DNA of 64,000 nt from Pseudoxanthobacter soli DSM 19599 (GCF_900148505.1 NZ_FRXO01000006.1:1-64000), one strand, 5' to 3'; shown: positions 7,585-16,785, numbered from the stretch's first letter. Translations and numbers: made by a program. The notes: generated by a model from the letters alone, not told the origin.

Positions 7585-8526
7585 TCAGATGGTCGGGAAG
7601 CCCGGCTTCCGGACGGGCGCGTCCAGGCCGAAATAGTCCTTGAAGGCCTTGTCGTAGAGCCCGGTCTCGTGACCGAACATCGCCACCATGAAGGTGGTGT
7701 TGACGAACTGCAGCCAGTCGAGATCGTCCTGACGCAGCGCCGCACCGTAGAGCATGCTGTACCAGCTCTTGCCCGCGTCGAAATAGCGGTCCGGATTGCG
7801 CGAGGCGAGCCAGCGCACGGTGGACAGGTCGACCGCCGCCGCGTCCACGCGCTTGGAATCGAGCGCCTGGAGCACGTTCGCCTGGGTATCGAGCTGCATC
7901 ACCTCGGCCTGGGGCAGCACGGTGTGGACCGACTGCTCGGCGTCGACGTTCTGCAGGATCGAGACCCGGGTCGACGAGCCGCCGGCGAGCAGTTTGTCGA
8001 AGGTGCGGTTCTCCGCATCCGGCCGCGTCAGCAGCGCGACGCCCTCGACATAATAGGGGCGGGAGAAGTTGATGAGCTGCGCCCGCTGGGCGGTGATCGT
8101 CATGAACTGGATCGAAATATCGACTTTTCCGGTCACGACGTTCGGAATACGCTGGGCCGGATCCTGGAGGACGAATTCGACCTTGTTCTCGTCGTCGAAC
8201 AGCCCCTTGGCCAGGATGCGCCCCATGGTGATGTCCATGCCGACGAGCTGGCCCGCCTCGTTCTCGAAGTGCCACGGCGCATTGGTGCTGCCGGTGCCGA
8301 CGAGAAGCTTGCCGCGGTCGAGCACCGTGTGCAGCAGGCTGTCGCTCGCCGCCTGGGCCTTGGCCTCCTGCGGCGTGAGCGTCGTCGCCGCACCGGCCAC
8401 GAGGCCGGCCGTCGCGAGGCCGGCAGCGCCGAACTTCAGGAAGTCGCGCCGCTTGGCGAGCGCCGCATCCGAACGCCCGTCCTTCATTCGCTCGCCTTTG
8501 GAAATCTCGTCCGTGATCTCGTCCAT
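7585..8526 (-). CDS. ABC transporter substrate-binding protein, SBP_bac_3 type, Tat-exported
   Basis: This 313-residue periplasmic binding protein belongs to the polar amino-acid class. The N-terminus carries a twin-arginine signal (AKRRDFLKFG, hydrophobic stretch, cleavage near AKAQA at about residues 52-57). The mature part has LLVGTGSTNAPWHFENEAG, VDISIQFMTITAQRAQLINF and a C-terminal lobe with VAMFGHETGLYDKA. It is the first cistron of the importer operon, divergent from an IclR gene. The start at 8526 has GGGGAA upstream; Met14 is an alternative that keeps the full Tat motif. The ligand is unknown. Tat export implies folding before export. Confidence 0.92.
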   Translation of the reverse strand: MDEITDEISKGERMKDGRSDAALAKRRDFLKFGAAGLATAGLVAGAATTLTPQEAKAQAASDSLLHTVLDRGKLLVGTGSTNAPWHFENEAGQLVGMDITMGRILAKGLFDDENKVEFVLQDPAQRIPNVVTGKVDISIQFMTITAQRAQLINFSRPYYVEGVALLTRPDAENRTFDKLLAGGSSTRVSILQNVDAEQSVHTVLPQAEVMQLDTQANVLQALDSKRVDAAAVDLSTVRWLASRNPDRYFDAGKSWYSMLYGAALRQDDLDWLQFVNTTFMVAMFGHETGLYDKAFKDYFGLDAPVRKPGFPTI

Positions 8527-8618
8527 GACGTTCCCCGTGCTGGTAACCGTTCCCGTTGACCGGCTGTTTCCCGACCGGAAGGACCGCGCCGTGAATTAGC
8601 GCTATCCAAACCCACAAG

Positions 8619-8636
8619 TGTCTATTATATGAGACA
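8619..8636. promoter_or_regulatory. Candidate IclR operator in the divergent promoter region
   Basis: TGTCTATTATATGAGACA is an 18-bp palindrome (TGTCT-N8-AGACA) midway between the divergently transcribed binding-protein and IclR genes. IclR regulators often bind such sites and control the neighbouring operon and themselves. The assignment is by position. Confidence 0.55.
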
Positions 8637-8716
8637 TTCGTTTCTTGTGTTGGACAGATGATAGCACCGATTCACCGGCTCGCAAGGTGCGGGGGACCAT
8701 TCCGTTGACGAAAGTG

Positions 8717-9499
8717 ATGACGAAGGACGCCGCCGGCACGCCACCTGCCAAAGCCGGTGAGCGCGAGCGCGGCATAGACCGCGTCCTGCAGTTGTTCGAA
8801 TATCTGCACCACCACCGCCAGCCGATCCGCATCGGCGCGCTCGCGAAGGGCCTGAATGCGCCCCGTTCCACCATCTACAATCTGGTGAACGCGCTGGTGG
8901 AGGGCGGTCTTCTGGAGATCGTCGACGACGAGGGCCGCGTCTTCTTCGGCAAGACGATCTATCTCTACGGCTCGCACTACATGCGGGAGAACGAGCTGGT
9001 GCGCCGCGGCCGCGAGGCGGTCGACCGCCTGTCGCGCGAGACCGGGGAGACGGCCGAGCTCTGCATGCTGCAGAACGGGCGCTACACCATCATCCACATG
9101 TGCCAGGGCGACCGCACGTTCCGCATCAGCTCGGCGATCGGGCTGCAGATTCCGATTCCGTGGACGGCCTCGGGCCGCCTGCTGCTGGCCCATCTCGACG
9201 CCGACGAGATCCGCACGCTGATCCGCGACGAGGACCGGGTGCTGCCGGACGGCCGCGAGGTGGAGACGGAGGAATTCCTGTCCTCCGTCGCCGAGGCGCG
9301 CCGGAACGGCTACTGCACCACGGTCGGACTGATCGATGCCTTCACCATGTGCATCGCGGCGCCGATCTACGGCGCGAGCGGAAAGGTGGAGGCGACCATC
9401 TGCTTCGTCGTTCCGAAGGAGACGCCCGAAGCGCGCACGAAGGAACTCATCGCGCTGCTGCTCCAGACCGGACGGGCGCTTTCCGTCCGTCCGGAGTAA
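8717..9499 (+). CDS. IclR-family transcriptional regulator
   Basis: The protein is 260 residues from the ATG at 8717. The N-terminal winged helix-turn-helix is visible as RVLQLFEYLHHHRQPIRIGA and LNAPRSTIYNLVNALVEGG. The C-terminal effector domain follows, with ETGETAELCMLQNGRYTIIH, IPWTASGRLLLAHL and a typical GYCTTVG...AAPIYGASG block. An upstream GTG or the ATG at 8645 would only add unconserved residues. It is divergent from the amino-acid importer operon, and a palindrome at 8619-8636 lies between them, so it probably controls importer, RidA and lyase expression. Effector unknown. Confidence 0.92.
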   Translation: MTKDAAGTPPAKAGERERGIDRVLQLFEYLHHHRQPIRIGALAKGLNAPRSTIYNLVNALVEGGLLEIVDDEGRVFFGKTIYLYGSHYMRENELVRRGREAVDRLSRETGETAELCMLQNGRYTIIHMCQGDRTFRISSAIGLQIPIPWTASGRLLLAHLDADEIRTLIRDEDRVLPDGREVETEEFLSSVAEARRNGYCTTVGLIDAFTMCIAAPIYGASGKVEATICFVVPKETPEARTKELIALLLQTGRALSVRPE

Positions 9500-9501
9500 A
9501 G

Positions 9502-9524
9502 GCGCGGCCGCCTGCCGGCCGCGC
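9502..9524. terminator. Hairpin between convergent IclR and aldo/keto reductase genes
   Basis: Nine-base arms GCGCGGCCG and CGGCCGCGC surround CCTGC, starting three bases after the IclR stop codon. No T-run is present, so it may terminate imperfectly in both directions. Confidence 0.5.
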
Positions 9525-9550
9525 GGTTCGACGGGAGGCGAGCGGCCTCG

Positions 9551-10567
9551 TCATGCCGGCGTGGGCGCATCCTCGCGCAGCAGGCCCTCGTGCTTCAGCT
9601 GCTGCCAGAATGCCGGCGGAATCGGGTGGCTGAACCAGGCGAGGTTCTGCTGCAGCTGCTCGACCGTGCGCGTTCCGGCAACGAAGCAGGGCACCGCGGG
9701 GTGCGCGACGACGAACTGCAGCGCGGCGGCGGCGAGCGGCACGCCGTGCTCGCGACACACCGCCTCGATCTTCGCGACCTTGTCGAGGATCGGCTGCGGC
9801 GCGGGGGCGTAGTTGTATTTGGCGCCCGGGCGCGCGCCGGTCGCCAGAATGCCGGAATTGAAGCCGCCGCCGACGGCGACCGCCGCGCCGCGCTCGACAC
9901 AGAGCGGCAGGAAGTGGTCGAGCGCGTCCTGTTCGAGCAGGGTGTAGCGGCCGGCGAGCAGGAAGCAGTCGAAATCGCGTTGCTTCAGCGCCTCGTAGCA
10001 GACTTCCCATTCGTTGACGCCGACGCCGATCGCTTTGACGACACCCTGGCTGCGCAGCGATTCCAGCGCGCGCCACGACCCGTCCATCGCCTGCCGGAAG
10101 ACCTCCGGCTGGTCGGCGCCGCGGGTGAACACGTCGATGTCGTGGATGTAGCAGATGTCGATCCGCTCCAGCCCGAGGCGCTGCAGCGAATCCTCGAAGG
10201 CGCGCATGGTGCCGTCGTAGCTGTAGTCGAACACGAGATTGAACGGCGCGGCGTTCGCCCATGGCGTAAAATCGATGCTGGCGCGCGGGGCGGGCGCGAG
10301 CCGGCGGCCGACCTTGGTCGAGAGCACGAAGGAATCGCGCTCCTTCCAGCGCAGGCTGTAGCCGGTTCGGTATTCGGCGAGCCCATGGCCGTACATCGGC
10401 GCGGTGTCGTAGTGGCGCACCCCGGCATCCCAGGCGGCGTCGAACATCGCCTCGGATTCGCGCTCCGGCACGGGGCGGAAGATGTTGCCGACCGGCGCGG
10501 TGCCGAAGGCGAAGGCCGTCACCGGCAACCCGCTGCGGCCGAAGGGCCGGCGCTCATCTGGCTTCAT
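9551..10567 (-). CDS. Aldo/keto reductase, L-fucose / D-threo-aldose dehydrogenase-like
   Basis: This 338-residue (beta/alpha)8 NAD(P)-dependent oxidoreductase shows the catalytic tetrad: Asp and Tyr in HYDTAPMYGHG, Lys in VLSTKVGRR and His in CYIHDIDV. Sequences such as FGTAPVGNIF, ICYIHDIDVF and GGGFNSGILATG resemble the D-threo-aldose / pyridoxal 4-dehydrogenase branch rather than classical aldose reductases. The start has GGGAGAG upstream. The gene converges on the IclR gene and precedes a second aldo/keto reductase in the same direction with a 120-bp gap. The physiological substrate is not known; a sugar or sugar lactone step is likely. Confidence 0.88.
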   Translation of the reverse strand: MKPDERRPFGRSGLPVTAFAFGTAPVGNIFRPVPERESEAMFDAAWDAGVRHYDTAPMYGHGLAEYRTGYSLRWKERDSFVLSTKVGRRLAPAPRASIDFTPWANAAPFNLVFDYSYDGTMRAFEDSLQRLGLERIDICYIHDIDVFTRGADQPEVFRQAMDGSWRALESLRSQGVVKAIGVGVNEWEVCYEALKQRDFDCFLLAGRYTLLEQDALDHFLPLCVERGAAVAVGGGFNSGILATGARPGAKYNYAPAPQPILDKVAKIEAVCREHGVPLAAAALQFVVAHPAVPCFVAGTRTVEQLQQNLAWFSHPIPPAFWQQLKHEGLLREDAPTPA

Positions 10568-10687
10568 TGTTTCTCTCCCGGATCTCTCGATGATCTCGTT
10601 CTGTGAAGCGGATCGGTCTCTGGGACCGCGTCCGTAACGGTGCGTGCCCGCAGGCGGAGGCAGAGGGTATGGCGGGAAGCGTCCCGC

Positions 10688-11503
10688 TCAATCCCACTCC
10701 GGCGCCCACGGCACCAGCGAGCGGTCGACGATGCGGTAGCCCGTCGCCTGCAACCGGTCGATCGCGGCCATGTCGATCGAGGACAGGGTGAAGTCCATCA
10801 CGTCGAAATTGGCGGCGATGTTGGCCGGTTTGGTCGACATGGTGTTGAGGCTGACGCCCTTCTGCAGGATCCAGCGCAGCACCACCTGCGCGGCCGTTTT
10901 GCCGTAGGCCGCACCGATCTCGCCGAACAGCGGATATTTGAACACCTCGCCGCGCGCGACCGAACAATAGGAGGAAAGCGGGATACCGGTCTCCGCCGCC
11001 GCTGCGAGGAGGACGCTCTGGTCGAGAAGGGGATGAAACTCGACCTGATTGGTCACGATCGGCGCCGACACGGCATCGCGCGCCTCGCGCATCTGCCGGG
11101 CGGTGAAGTTGGAGACGCCGATCTCCCGCGTCAGGCCCGCCTCCCGGGCGCGTTCGAGAAGCCGCACCGACGGTACCACGCCGTCGAGCGCCGGCCAGTG
11201 CAGCAGCAGAACGTCGACCTGGTCGACGCGCAGCGCCTTCAGGCTCTCCTCGACCGACGGCAGGAACCGCGCCTCGTCGAAATTGTCCGGATGCACCTTG
11301 GTGGTGATCAGAAGTTCGTCGCGCGGAATCGGACCGGCGGCGAGCGCCGCGCCGACATCCGCCTCGTTCTCATACATCTGCGCGGTGTCGAACGCGCGAT
11401 AGCCCGTCTCGAGCGCCGCTGCGATCGCCTCGGCGAGCACTGTCCCCGTCAGGGGATAGGTGCCGAACCCGCGCTCGTAGCTGTTGCGGAAATAGATGCC
11501 CAC
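10688..11503 (-). CDS. Aldo/keto reductase, 2,5-diketo-D-gluconate reductase-like
   Basis: The protein is 271 residues from a GTG at 11503, chosen because GGGAGGAA lies eight bases upstream and the sequence then opens like the family. The tetrad is present: Asp and Tyr in RAFDTAQMYENE, Lys in LITTKVHPDN and His in LLHWPALDG. The cofactor-binding end includes KPANIAANFDVMDF. A frame extended to 11587 would add 28 unconserved residues. A 16-bp operator-like site at 11595-11610 lies upstream, shared in type with the divergent CUT2 importer, so it probably belongs to the same regulon. Substrate unknown. Confidence 0.88.
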   Translation of the reverse strand: MGIYFRNSYERGFGTYPLTGTVLAEAIAAALETGYRAFDTAQMYENEADVGAALAAGPIPRDELLITTKVHPDNFDEARFLPSVEESLKALRVDQVDVLLLHWPALDGVVPSVRLLERAREAGLTREIGVSNFTARQMREARDAVSAPIVTNQVEFHPLLDQSVLLAAAAETGIPLSSYCSVARGEVFKYPLFGEIGAAYGKTAAQVVLRWILQKGVSLNTMSTKPANIAANFDVMDFTLSSIDMAAIDRLQATGYRIVDRSLVPWAPEWD

Positions 11504-11594
11504 TGCCGTATTCCTCCCGCCTCGCCGGATACATCCGGCCGCCCAGCCAGTCCCCGGATCGTCGCTCCGGCCGGGGTTAAGGCGCACGCTAATC

Positions 11595-11610
11595 GACTAT
11601 ATGGTTAGTT
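11595..11610 (-). promoter_or_regulatory. Candidate TetR operator, copy a
   Basis: Minus-strand AACTAACCATATAGTC matches the consensus AACTAACCAGTTGGTT at 12 of 16 positions. It lies about 92 bp upstream of the aldo/keto reductase start and is the weakest copy, with only its left half well conserved. Confidence 0.5.
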
Positions 11611-11742
11611 ACAAGTCGGTCGTTCCGGCAGAAAAAACGCCTTTTCTGTCAAGGCGATTTGACCAGACGGCTCCCGCCCTATCAACCCCCCCGCGCCAAA
11701 AAACGCGAACGCCACTTGCCAAGGCGAAAAGCCGACGATATT

Positions 11743-11758
11743 AGGTAACTGGTTAGTT
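11743..11758 (-). promoter_or_regulatory. Candidate TetR operator, copy b
   Basis: AACTAACCAGTTACCT on the minus strand matches the consensus at 13 of 16 positions. It lies 82 bp upstream of the CUT2 binding-protein start. Copies a and b bracket the divergent promoter gap 11504-11840, which holds no gene. Confidence 0.65.
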
Positions 11759-11840
11759 GATAACGTGACGACTTCCGCCAAGGAAGCGCCAGGAAACGCA
11801 AGGGTCCGCGCACGAGCGCCGCGACCGGGGAGGAGGCTGC

Positions 11841-12956
11841 ATGTCGTTCATCAAGACCTTCATCGAGCAGGAGAAGCTGCGTCGCCGCGACTTCCTGCTG
11901 GCGTCGGCGTTCGGCCTCGGCGCCGTGGCCGCCGGCCCGCTGCTCGGCGGCGGTCGGGCGCTCGCGGCCTCCGATCCGACGCTCGCCTGGAGCTACCGCG
12001 ACCGCACCAACCCCTACTGGAATTCGATCGCATCCGGCGGCGAGGCGTTCGTCGAAAGCCTCGGCAAGCCGAAGAGCGACCTCGTGCACCTGATCAACGA
12101 AGGTTCGAGCGAGAAGTCGCTCGCCGACATCAAGGCGCTCGTGTCGAAGACCGGCGGCAACTGCGCCATCGCCTGCGATCCGAACGACTCGCCCAACTGC
12201 CGGCCCGTGGTGGAAGCGGTGAAGGCCGGCAACGGCCACATCTTCACCATCTGGAACAAGACCGACGACCTGCACCCCTGGGACATCGGCAACAGCTGGG
12301 TCGGCCACATGTCGTGGTCTGATCTGGAGCCGGCCGAGGAGACCGCCACGATCCTGTTCAAGGCGATGGGCGGCAAGGGCGCCATCGTCGGGCTCGGCGG
12401 CATCGCGGCCAACATCCCGGCCATCGAGCGCCACCAGGGCATGATGAACGCCCTGAAGAAGTTCCCGGACATCAAGCTGCTCGACTATCAGGCCGCGGAC
12501 TGGAACACGACCCGCGCCAACGAGATCATGTCGAGCTATCTCACGACCTACGGCGACGAGATCACCGGTGTGTTCTGCGCCAACGACACCATGGCGTTCG
12601 GCGCCATCGAGGCGCTGCGGGCCGAGGGCCTCGCCGGCAAGATCCCGGTTGTCGCCTATGACGGCGCCGCGCAGGCGATCGACTATCTCCTCAGCGGCGA
12701 TCTGCTCGCCACCGTCTACACCAATCCCTACTGGGGCGGCGGCATCGCGCTCTCGCTCGCTTATTATGCGGCGATCGGCGCCTTCGACCCGAGCAAGGAA
12801 CCGCACAGCCATCGCGAGTTCTACGGGCCGACCATCCTCGTCACGCCCAAGGACGCGCTGGCCTTCCGCGCCCAGTATATCGAGTCCAATCCGAAATATG
12901 ACTGGAAGGACTTCTTCGGACCGACCAAGGGCGAGATCAAGTACAACCGCTACTGA
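11841..12956 (+). CDS. CUT2 sugar ABC importer A, periplasmic binding protein (Tat-exported)
   Basis: This 371-residue type I periplasmic binding protein of the ribose/xylose class opens with a twin-arginine signal (LRRRDFLLASAFGLG, then GGGRALAAS as a likely cleavage region). It continues with the binding fold: YRDRTNPYWNSIASGGEAFV, QAADWNTTRANEIMSSYL, TGVFCANDTMAFGAIEALRA and VVAYDGAAQAIDYL. It heads the operon binding protein-permease-ATPase-permease-dehydrogenase. GAGGAGG lies about 10 bases before the ATG. A hairpin follows the gene. An operator-like site upstream ties it to the TetR regulon. The ligand is unknown; pentose or polyol is a family-based guess. Confidence 0.93.
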   Translation: MSFIKTFIEQEKLRRRDFLLASAFGLGAVAAGPLLGGGRALAASDPTLAWSYRDRTNPYWNSIASGGEAFVESLGKPKSDLVHLINEGSSEKSLADIKALVSKTGGNCAIACDPNDSPNCRPVVEAVKAGNGHIFTIWNKTDDLHPWDIGNSWVGHMSWSDLEPAEETATILFKAMGGKGAIVGLGGIAANIPAIERHQGMMNALKKFPDIKLLDYQAADWNTTRANEIMSSYLTTYGDEITGVFCANDTMAFGAIEALRAEGLAGKIPVVAYDGAAQAIDYLLSGDLLATVYTNPYWGGGIALSLAYYAAIGAFDPSKEPHSHREFYGPTILVTPKDALAFRAQYIESNPKYDWKDFFGPTKGEIKYNRY

Positions 12957-12993
12957 TCCGTCCGCCGGCGGAGAGGCTGGCGCGCCGCACATC

Positions 12994-13014
12994 CGCATGG
13001 CCACGGGCCATGCG
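12994..13014 (+). other. Intercistronic hairpin and short tandem repeat after binding-protein gene A
   Basis: CGCATGGCC-ACG-GGCCATGCG has perfect 9-bp arms and no T-run. It is followed at about 13015-13050 by three imperfect 13-bp copies of a GGCTTGCGTTG-like unit. The 180-bp gap to the permease holds no other recognisable feature. A role in stabilising the upstream message is inferred. Confidence 0.55.
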
Positions 13015-13136
13015 GGCTTGCGTTGTAGGCTTGCGTTGCGCGCTTGCGACGGCCGCCGCTCGGGATACTCGACACACACCAGCAGAAACCCGGCAGTCCG
13101 GCCCTCAAACGAGGCCCGGTCTGCCCAACGGAGCCG

Positions 13137-14168
13137 ATGCCGGCGCGCGCAGTCTCGCGCAAGCCGGTACAGGCCGGGGAAACAGCCGTGGCGTTCATTC
13201 TCACCGAAAGGCGTCCGCTTGCCGGACCGAACCTGCGAAAATGGGCGCCGCTGCTGGTGCTCTTGGCGATCTGCATCGTCTTCACGCTGATCAACCCGAA
13301 CTTCATGTCCGTGCGCAACATCGCGCGCATCGGCATCATCGCCGCGCCCTCGCTGCTGATCGCCATCGGCGTCAGCTTCATCATCATCATGGGGTCCATC
13401 GACCTGTCGATGGAGGGCACGGTGGCGTTCTGCGCGGTGGTGTTCGCCACCGCCTTCCTCGCCCTCGGCGGCACGCTCGCGACGGGATGGGCCGCGATCC
13501 CGCTCGCCCTCGTGGTCGGCACCCTGGTCGGCCTCGTCAACGGCCTCATCCACGTGAAGCTCAAGATCCCGTCGTTCATGGCGAGCCTCAGCATCGGCTT
13601 CGTCGGCCTCGGCGCGACCTACATCCTCTCCGGCGGCTACCGCATCACCGTGCAGGACCCGACATTCCGCTCGCTCCTCACCGTGCGCGTGCTGGAAATG
13701 CCGCTGATGGTCTATGTGGCGCTCGCCGGGCTCGCGTTCGCGTGGTTCATCGAGACCCGCACCGTGCTCGGCCGCAACATCTACGCCATCGGCGGCGGCG
13801 AGGAACTGGCGAAGGCGAGCGGCCTCAATGTCGGGCGCGTCCGCATCGCGGCGTTCGGCCTCGCCGGCCTGTTCTACGGCCTGGGCGCGCTGCTCTCGGT
13901 CGCCCGCATCGGCATCGCCGACGGCGACTCCGGCTCCAACCAGATGTTCACCGCGATCACCGCCGTGGTGGTCGGCGGCACGTCGCTGATGGGCGGCAGC
14001 GGCGGCGTGCTCAACACGCTGGTCGGCGTGCTGATCGTCGCCGCCATCACCAACGGCATGATCGTGGCCGGCCTGCCGAGCTACGTGCAGAGCGGCGTGC
14101 TCGGCGTCATCGTCATCGTCGCGGTGGGCCTTTCCACCAACCGCGCCGCGAACCTTCTCGTGAAGTGA
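13137..14168 (+). CDS. CUT2 sugar ABC importer A, permease 1
   Basis: This inner-membrane permease of the RbsC/XylH class is about 343 residues. It has multiple hydrophobic segments (APLLVLLAICIVFTLINPNF, LLIAIGVSFIIIMGSIDLSM) and the conserved cytoplasmic coupling region (NIYAIGGGEELAKASG). The IMGSIDLSMEG stretch is the permease signature seen in CUT2 proteins. Two starts are plausible: ATG 13137 with GGAG, or GTG 13188 with GGGGAAA, which trims 17 residues. The stop is 10 bp before the ATPase gene. Confidence 0.93.
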   Translation: MPARAVSRKPVQAGETAVAFILTERRPLAGPNLRKWAPLLVLLAICIVFTLINPNFMSVRNIARIGIIAAPSLLIAIGVSFIIIMGSIDLSMEGTVAFCAVVFATAFLALGGTLATGWAAIPLALVVGTLVGLVNGLIHVKLKIPSFMASLSIGFVGLGATYILSGGYRITVQDPTFRSLLTVRVLEMPLMVYVALAGLAFAWFIETRTVLGRNIYAIGGGEELAKASGLNVGRVRIAAFGLAGLFYGLGALLSVARIGIADGDSGSNQMFTAITAVVVGGTSLMGGSGGVLNTLVGVLIVAAITNGMIVAGLPSYVQSGVLGVIVIVAVGLSTNRAANLLVK

Positions 14169-14178
14169 GGCGGGCGCC

Positions 14179-15684
14179 ATGTTCGAACTGCGCCAGGTGG
14201 CGAAGAGCTTTCCCGGGGTGCGCGCGCTGCGCGGCATCGACTTCCACGTGGGCCACGGCGAGATCGTCGGCCTCGTCGGCGAGAACGGCGCCGGCAAGTC
14301 GACGCTGATGAAGATCATCTACGGCGCCTATCGTCCCGACGAGGGCGAAGTGTTGATCCATGGCGAGCCGGTGCGGTTCGAAAGCCCGCGCCAGGCCATG
14401 GAACGCGGCATCGGCATGGTGTTCCAGGAACAGTCGACCATCTCCAACCTGTCGGTGATGGAAAACATCTTCCTCGGCTTCGAGAAGCAGTTCACGCGGC
14501 GCGGCGTGATCGACTGGAAGGCGATGGCCGCCGCCGCCCGCCACCAGCTCGCCAAGGTGCGCCTCGACATCGACCCGGCGACGATCACCGGAACGCTCTC
14601 CTTCGCCGAGCGCCAGCTCGTGGAACTCGCCAAGGTGCTGACGCTGGAAGAGCGCGTCGACGGCGACCTCGTGATCCTGCTCGACGAACCGACCTCGGTG
14701 CTGTCGAAGGACGAGGTGCAGATGCTGTTCGCGCTCGTGCGCGACCTGCGCTCCCGCGCCTCGTTCATCTTCGTCTCCCACCGCCTCGACGAGGTGATCG
14801 ACATCTCCGACCGCATCTACGTCTTCAAGGACGGCGAGGTCGTCGGCGAGATGACCAAGGCCGAGGCGGATGTCGAGACCATCCAGCACCGCATGGTCGG
14901 CCGCGACATCAACAAGGAATATTACCGCGAGCATCTGCAGAAGCCCTACGACGACAGCCGCACCCTGATCGAGGTCGAGGGGCTATCGCGCGCCGGGCAC
15001 TACCGCAACGTGTCGTTCGCGCTGCATCCCGGCGAGGTGCTGACGCTGGTCGGCACGGAAGGCTCCGGCCGCGAGGCGATCATGCGCACGCTGTTCGGCC
15101 TGGAGCGCCCCCACCTCGGCCACATCACCGTGAAGGGCAAGCCGGTCGACCGCCACAGCGCCCCGGACAGCGTCGCCCGCGGGCTCGCCTATGTGCCGCG
15201 CGAGCGCAAGATCGAGGGCATCGTCGCCGGCATGTCGGTGTCGGAGAACATGACGCTGCCGCAGCTCGCCCGCTACAGCCGCGGCGGCGTGCTGAAGAGC
15301 GCGGACGAACGCAGGCTTGCCCGCGACTGGATCGGCACCCTCTCGATCAAGACGCCCTCGGAGAACGCCGATTGCGGCAACCTCTCCGGCGGCAACCAGC
15401 AGAAGGTGGTGCTGGCCAAATGGCGCAGCGCCGGCTCGGACATCATCCTGCTCGACCACCCGACCCGGGGCCTCGACATCGGCGCCAAGGAAGACGTCTA
15501 CGACATGGTGCGGGCGATGTGCGCCGACGGCTGCGGCATCGTGCTGATCGCCGACACGCTGGAGGAAGCCATCGGCCTCTCCCACACCATCCTCGTCATC
15601 AAGGACGGCGACGTGCGCAAGCGCTTCGACTGCGCGCCCGGCAGCAAGCCGGGGCTCTACGATCTCGTCCACCACATGGTTTGA
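14179..15684 (+). CDS. CUT2 sugar ABC importer A, duplicated ATP-binding protein
   Basis: This 501-residue ATPase has two fused nucleotide-binding domains, typical of CUT2 systems. Domain 1 has Walker A GENGAGKST (about residue 35), signature LSFAERQLVE and Walker B VILLDEPTSVLS. Domain 2 has a degenerate Walker A (TEGSGREA), signature LSGGNQQK and Walker B IILLDHPTRGLDIG, in which the catalytic Glu position is His. One competent and one degenerate ATP site is common in this family. The gene sits between the two permease genes. Confidence 0.94.
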   Translation: MFELRQVAKSFPGVRALRGIDFHVGHGEIVGLVGENGAGKSTLMKIIYGAYRPDEGEVLIHGEPVRFESPRQAMERGIGMVFQEQSTISNLSVMENIFLGFEKQFTRRGVIDWKAMAAAARHQLAKVRLDIDPATITGTLSFAERQLVELAKVLTLEERVDGDLVILLDEPTSVLSKDEVQMLFALVRDLRSRASFIFVSHRLDEVIDISDRIYVFKDGEVVGEMTKAEADVETIQHRMVGRDINKEYYREHLQKPYDDSRTLIEVEGLSRAGHYRNVSFALHPGEVLTLVGTEGSGREAIMRTLFGLERPHLGHITVKGKPVDRHSAPDSVARGLAYVPRERKIEGIVAGMSVSENMTLPQLARYSRGGVLKSADERRLARDWIGTLSIKTPSENADCGNLSGGNQQKVVLAKWRSAGSDIILLDHPTRGLDIGAKEDVYDMVRAMCADGCGIVLIADTLEEAIGLSHTILVIKDGDVRKRFDCAPGSKPGLYDLVHHMV

Positions 15685-15694
15685 GGGTCAGTCC

Positions 15695-16741
15695 ATGGTC
15701 TCGCTCAAGGCAACGGCCTCCAAGGAGATGGCCTCCAAGGAAATGGCGCCCGGACAGGTGGCGAAGGGATCCGCCGCGTCGCAGTTCTCAGGCGCGCCGC
15801 GCGGCCTGATGGCCTACAAGGCGTTCTTCCCGCTGATCACGCTCGCCGTTCTCGTCGGGCTGGTCGGGCTGCTCGACAGTTCCTTCCTGCGGCCGGCGAG
15901 CCTTCTGGAACTCGCCGCCGACGTCTCGGCGCTGTTCGTCATGGCGCTCGGCATCACCTTCGTCATCTATATCGGCAGCATCGACCTCTCGGCGCAGTCG
16001 ATCGCGAGCATGACGACCGTGCTCGTCACCGCGCTGATGCCCTCGCTCGGGCCGCTCGCGCTCGTGGCGGTGCTGGCGGCGGGCGCCGCCGGCGGCGCGC
16101 TCTCCGGCATCGTCTCGGTGCGGCTGCGCATCCCGAGCTTCATCACCACGCTTGCGGTCGGCGGCATCGCCTATTCCGTCGCCCAGTACGTCTCCGGCGA
16201 GAAGTCACTCGCCATGGATGCGGCCCAGCGCGCGAGCGTGATGGGGTGGATGATCGGCTATGCCTGGGGCATCCCGCGCGAACTGTTCGTCGCCGGCGGT
16301 CTGCTGCTCGCCGCGCTGTTCGTCGAGCGACGCACCGTGCTCGGCCGCGTGCTGAAGGCGATCGGGGCAGGGGAGGCGGCAGCCATCGGTTCCGGCATCC
16401 GCGTGGAGCGCTACAAGGTCGCCGCCTTCGCCATCGCCGGCACGCTGTCGGCCGCTTCCGGCCTCATCCTGGCGGCCCGGCTCTCCGGCGGCTCGCCCAC
16501 GGCGGCGAACCAGTTCCTGCTGCCGGCGATCGTCGCCGTGCTGGTCGGCGGCACGCCGCTCACCGGCGGGGTCGGCGGCGTGCTCAACACGCTCGTTGGC
16601 GCGCTCATCGTCGCCGTCATCCGCACCTCGATGGTCTACCTGGAAGTGCCGGCCGCGGCCCAGCAGATCTTCTTCGGCCTGATGCTGATCGTGGCCATCG
16701 CCGCCACCATCGACCGCTCCCAGGTGCGGATCATCAAATAG
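15695..16741 (+). CDS. CUT2 sugar ABC importer A, permease 2
   Basis: This 348-residue membrane permease of the RbsC class shows FVMALGITFVIYIGSIDLSA, the coupling segment LKAIGAGEAAAIGSGI and the C-terminal VGGTPLTGGVGGVLNTLVGA. The first 30 residues are hydrophilic and contain a 5-residue duplication (ASKEM twice, 15-bp DNA unit), followed by the first membrane segment near residue 45. Together with permease 1 it probably forms a heterodimeric channel. The ATPase gene ends 10 bp upstream and the dehydrogenase starts 44 bp downstream. Confidence 0.92.
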   Translation: MVSLKATASKEMASKEMAPGQVAKGSAASQFSGAPRGLMAYKAFFPLITLAVLVGLVGLLDSSFLRPASLLELAADVSALFVMALGITFVIYIGSIDLSAQSIASMTTVLVTALMPSLGPLALVAVLAAGAAGGALSGIVSVRLRIPSFITTLAVGGIAYSVAQYVSGEKSLAMDAAQRASVMGWMIGYAWGIPRELFVAGGLLLAALFVERRTVLGRVLKAIGAGEAAAIGSGIRVERYKVAAFAIAGTLSAASGLILAARLSGGSPTAANQFLLPAIVAVLVGGTPLTGGVGGVLNTLVGALIVAVIRTSMVYLEVPAAAQQIFFGLMLIVAIAATIDRSQVRIIK

Positions 16742-16785
16742 CTGCCCCTTCGACGACCCCGCACGCCGAGAGAGGAGACGACCCG

